Source: Candidatus Hydrogenedentota bacterium
Lineage (GTDB): Bacteria; Hydrogenedentota; Hydrogenedentia; Hydrogenedentiales; CAITNO01
NCBI GenBank assembly: GCA_903922535.1
Contig: CAIXUF010000291.1
Span: 1 to 7,669 of the forward strand
Length of the DNA: 7,669 nt
Direction of reading: 5' to 3'
In this document: positions 6,199 to 7,669 of the stretch, one piece after another
Layout: every line of letters starts with the position of its first letter
Position numbering within the stretch: position 1 is the first letter of the stretch
Program-made: the position numbers and the translations under genes
Notes under the pieces: model-generated
Told to the model about the DNA's origin: nothing
The model's input: the letters and a program-made list of their open reading frames with translations, nothing else
Databases searched by the model: none

Positions 6199-7142
6199 CC
6201 GAAGACTCCCTCAAGAACATGAGCGAATCTGTCCGTGCAAGACTCCTGAATCTGGCGAGGTCGAGCAGCCGGGATTTCCAGGAACTGGCAATGCGGTACG
6301 TTGTTGAGCGGTTCTTGGTCCGTTTGGCATTGAGCGCCCACAAGGACCGGTTCATCCTGAAAGGCGCCATGTTGTACACCGCATGAAAGCTCGACGACAA
6401 ACGCACTACGATGGATCTCGACCTCCTGGGAGTTGGGAACCCCGATCCGGAGCGCTTGGCTGATGTCTTCAGGCAAATCTGCGCAGTCCAAACCCGCGAT
6501 GATGGCTTGCTCTTCGACAAAGACAGCATAATAGTCACCCCGATCCGGGAAGAGGCGGTCTATGACGGTGTGCGCGTTGTCGTTCGGGTCACCTTGGGGA
6601 CCATGGCCATTCGGCTCCAAGTTGATATTGGATTCGGCGACGCAATAGTTCCCGCTGCCCGTCCGTGCGAGTTTCCAGCCCTGCTGGACGGACAGGGTCC
6701 CGTGATTAACGCGTACTCTCCAGAGACGGTCATTGCCGAAAAGTTCAACGCGATGGTTCTGCTCGGCATGGCAAACAGCCGGATGAAGGATTACTTTGAC
6801 ATATGGATGTTGAGCCGGAACTTCAGAATCGAAGGCGGCGTACTGCGTGATGCAATCCTGAATACCTTTGCGGCGCGCAAGACCGCATTGCCGGATTTGG
6901 CGCCAATCGGCCTCACCGATGAGTTTTCCAACAACGAGTCCAAAGTCTCCCAATGGCGGGGGTTCGTGAAACGGCAAAGACGGTTGGAGACCGCACCGAG
7001 TCTGCGGGAAACAGTCACTTTGGCACGTGATTTTCTCATGCCTGTCATCGCAGGCATTTCCGGGACTGCCCCCATGCCCTTCTTGTGGTCCCCGGACACC
7101 GGTTGGCTGAATCGGCCGGACTCTGAAAAGACACCAGAATAA
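6195..7142 (+). pseudogene. abiEii: AbiEii nucleotidyltransferase toxin, interrupted by an in-frame TGA at codon 64
   Basis: One continuous frame of 316 codons runs from the ATGA overlap with abiEi to TAA at 7140, broken only by TGA at 6384-6386. Flanking residues read FILKGAMLYTA, stop, KLDDKRTTMDLDLLG. AbiEii homologues, as I recall them, usually have Trp here, so TGG to TGA is the likely event. The other family motifs are intact: Lys56-Gly57, Asp74/Asp76 (DLDL), Asp144 (QVDIGFGD), Glu182-Lys183 (IAEKF), and Arg196, Lys198, Asp199 and Asp202 (SRMKDYFDIW). AbiEii/MenT-type toxins transfer nucleotides, for some members to tRNA 3' ends. A restart at ATG 6411 is possible but lacks a ribosome binding site and would lose the LKG half of the active site. 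TGA ends at least five other genes here, and TGG occurs later in this gene, so a reassigned code is unlikely. A sequencing error or readthrough remains possible. Confidence 0.88.
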
Positions 7143-7365
7143 AGAGCGCGGGATCAGATGGGCCTGTTTTCAAACTAGTTTTTCTTCCTCAACAATCCGC
7201 AGTCGGCGCTCTGGAAATGCTTCCGCACCCCATCAAGTGTTCACTGGCTTATCCTGTGCATTTCCCCCGCCCACTGTGGCAGAATAGTCCCGCGCGAGAG
7301 GGCTGTTTCGCGCATAATTCCCCTTGGGCTGGCGCAGTGTATCAACCGTTCAGGAGCCTTTCATC

Positions 7366-7669
7366 ATGGCCGACATCGATCTCAAGAAAATGTACCGCAC
7401 CCGTACCGAAGGCAGTTTCCCACAGACCATCGAGATTATGGGGCGGGCCTATGAGAAGGTGGAAGACCTGCGTTACGGCACAAACCCGCACCAGCCAGCG
7501 TCGTACTACCGGCCCGTGGGCGCGGAAGGACTCGTGCTGGGCGCGATGCAGATGCTCAAGACCGGAAAGGGCGGCCTGTCTCAGACCAACCTGGAGGACA
7601 TGCAGAACGCCATCGGCATCCTGAAGTTCATGCAGCGGCCCACCTGCGCCGTGATGAAGCACTGCAATC
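7366..7669 (+). CDS. AICAR transformylase (PurH C-terminal domain type) lacking the MGS domain, 5' part
   Basis: The frame is open for 101 codons to the right edge. It carries the opening motifs of 5-aminoimidazole-4-carboxamide ribonucleotide formyltransferase: LRYGTNPHQPASYY (35-48), GKGGLSQTNLEDMQNAI (67-83), and AVMKHCN (95-101) with the catalytic Lys98-His99 pair. The enzyme adds a formyl group from 10-formyl-THF to AICAR, the penultimate step of IMP synthesis. In bifunctional PurH about 200 residues of MGS/IMP-cyclohydrolase precede LRYGENPHQ. Here only 34 residues precede it, and the ATG at 7366 has a clear AGGAG element (7352-7356). The protein therefore appears to be the transformylase alone, with ring closure supplied elsewhere. 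An alternative is a divergent PurH-like protein of changed function. The rest of the active site is outside the window. Confidence 0.87.
   Translation, partial: MADIDLKKMYRTRTEGSFPQTIEIMGRAYEKVEDLRYGTNPHQPASYYRPVGAEGLVLGAMQMLKTGKGGLSQTNLEDMQNAIGILKFMQRPTCAVMKHCN

Noticed and set aside
6384..6386. TGA read as tryptophan, glycine or selenocysteine (recoding)
   Set aside because: TGA terminates the isomerase, repressor, ATPase, permease and antitoxin genes at sensible ends, TGG is used for Trp throughout, and no selenocysteine-type stem-loop was evident just downstream by eye.
6411..7142. A shorter, intact AbiEii starting at the ATG after the internal stop
   Set aside because: The ATG encodes the residue just before the DLD motif, has no ribosome binding site, and would remove the first 72 codon positions including LKG. 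Treating the whole 6195-7142 frame as one interrupted gene fits better.
7143..7212. Inverted repeat AGAGCGC / GCGCTCT and a TTTTT run after the toxin gene, considered as a terminator
   Set aside because: The 7-bp arms are about 56 bases apart and the T run lies between them rather than after a stem. The loopless AAACTAGTTT palindrome there would not form a hairpin. No promoter was convincing in 7143-7365 either.

Overview
The window is GC-rich chromosomal DNA with bacterial gene organisation: short intergenic gaps, Shine-Dalgarno-led genes, stop-start overlaps, and TGA as the commonest stop codon. The gene mix (BLUF photosensor, thiol peroxidase, divergent arabinose-isomerase-type protein, YtrA-type ABC operon, AbiE pair, AICAR transformylase without its usual N-terminal domain) does not fix the taxon. 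An uncultivated environmental lineage near the Hydrogenedentota/PVC bacteria is a weak guess and is not demonstrated by the sequence.

Layout. On the minus strand, a short BLUF blue-light receptor (613-179) lies 66 bp upstream of the start of a thiol peroxidase gene (tpx, from 112 off the left edge); the two could be one transcript. A 231-bp gap (614-844), with no convincing promoter on either strand, separates them from a divergent plus-strand gene (845-2278). This encodes a sugar isomerase of the L-arabinose/L-fucose isomerase fold with its metal and catalytic positions retained.

Next comes a three-gene YtrA-type operon: a GntR/YtrA repressor (2369-2782), an ABC ATPase (2786-3670) and a roughly 12-helix membrane protein (3932-5347). 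A strong promoter (TTGACA, 17 bp, TATATA) carries a near-perfect palindrome covering the -10 box. It lies so close to the repressor ATG that the message is probably leaderless and autoregulated. Between ATPase and permease is an unusual 261-bp spacer holding an 81-codon frame that overlaps the ATPase stop and starts with an 8-residue His/Cys pseudo-repeat.

Then follows an AbiE toxin-antitoxin locus. The AbiEi antitoxin gene (5584-6198) is intact. The AbiEii nucleotidyltransferase toxin gene (6195-7142) has one in-frame TGA at codon 64, apparently at a position usually occupied by tryptophan, between two parts of the active site. The toxin therefore looks disarmed unless the stop is a sequencing error or is read through.

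The right edge holds the first 101 codons of an AICAR transformylase (PurH C-terminal type) that begins without the MGS/IMP-cyclohydrolase domain.

No rRNA, tRNA, CRISPR array, insertion sequence or phage gene was recognised. The most notable points are the inactivated AbiEii with an intact antitoxin, the leaderless YtrA control region, and the His/Cys repeat frame inside the ABC operon. No clearly new multi-gene system is evident.
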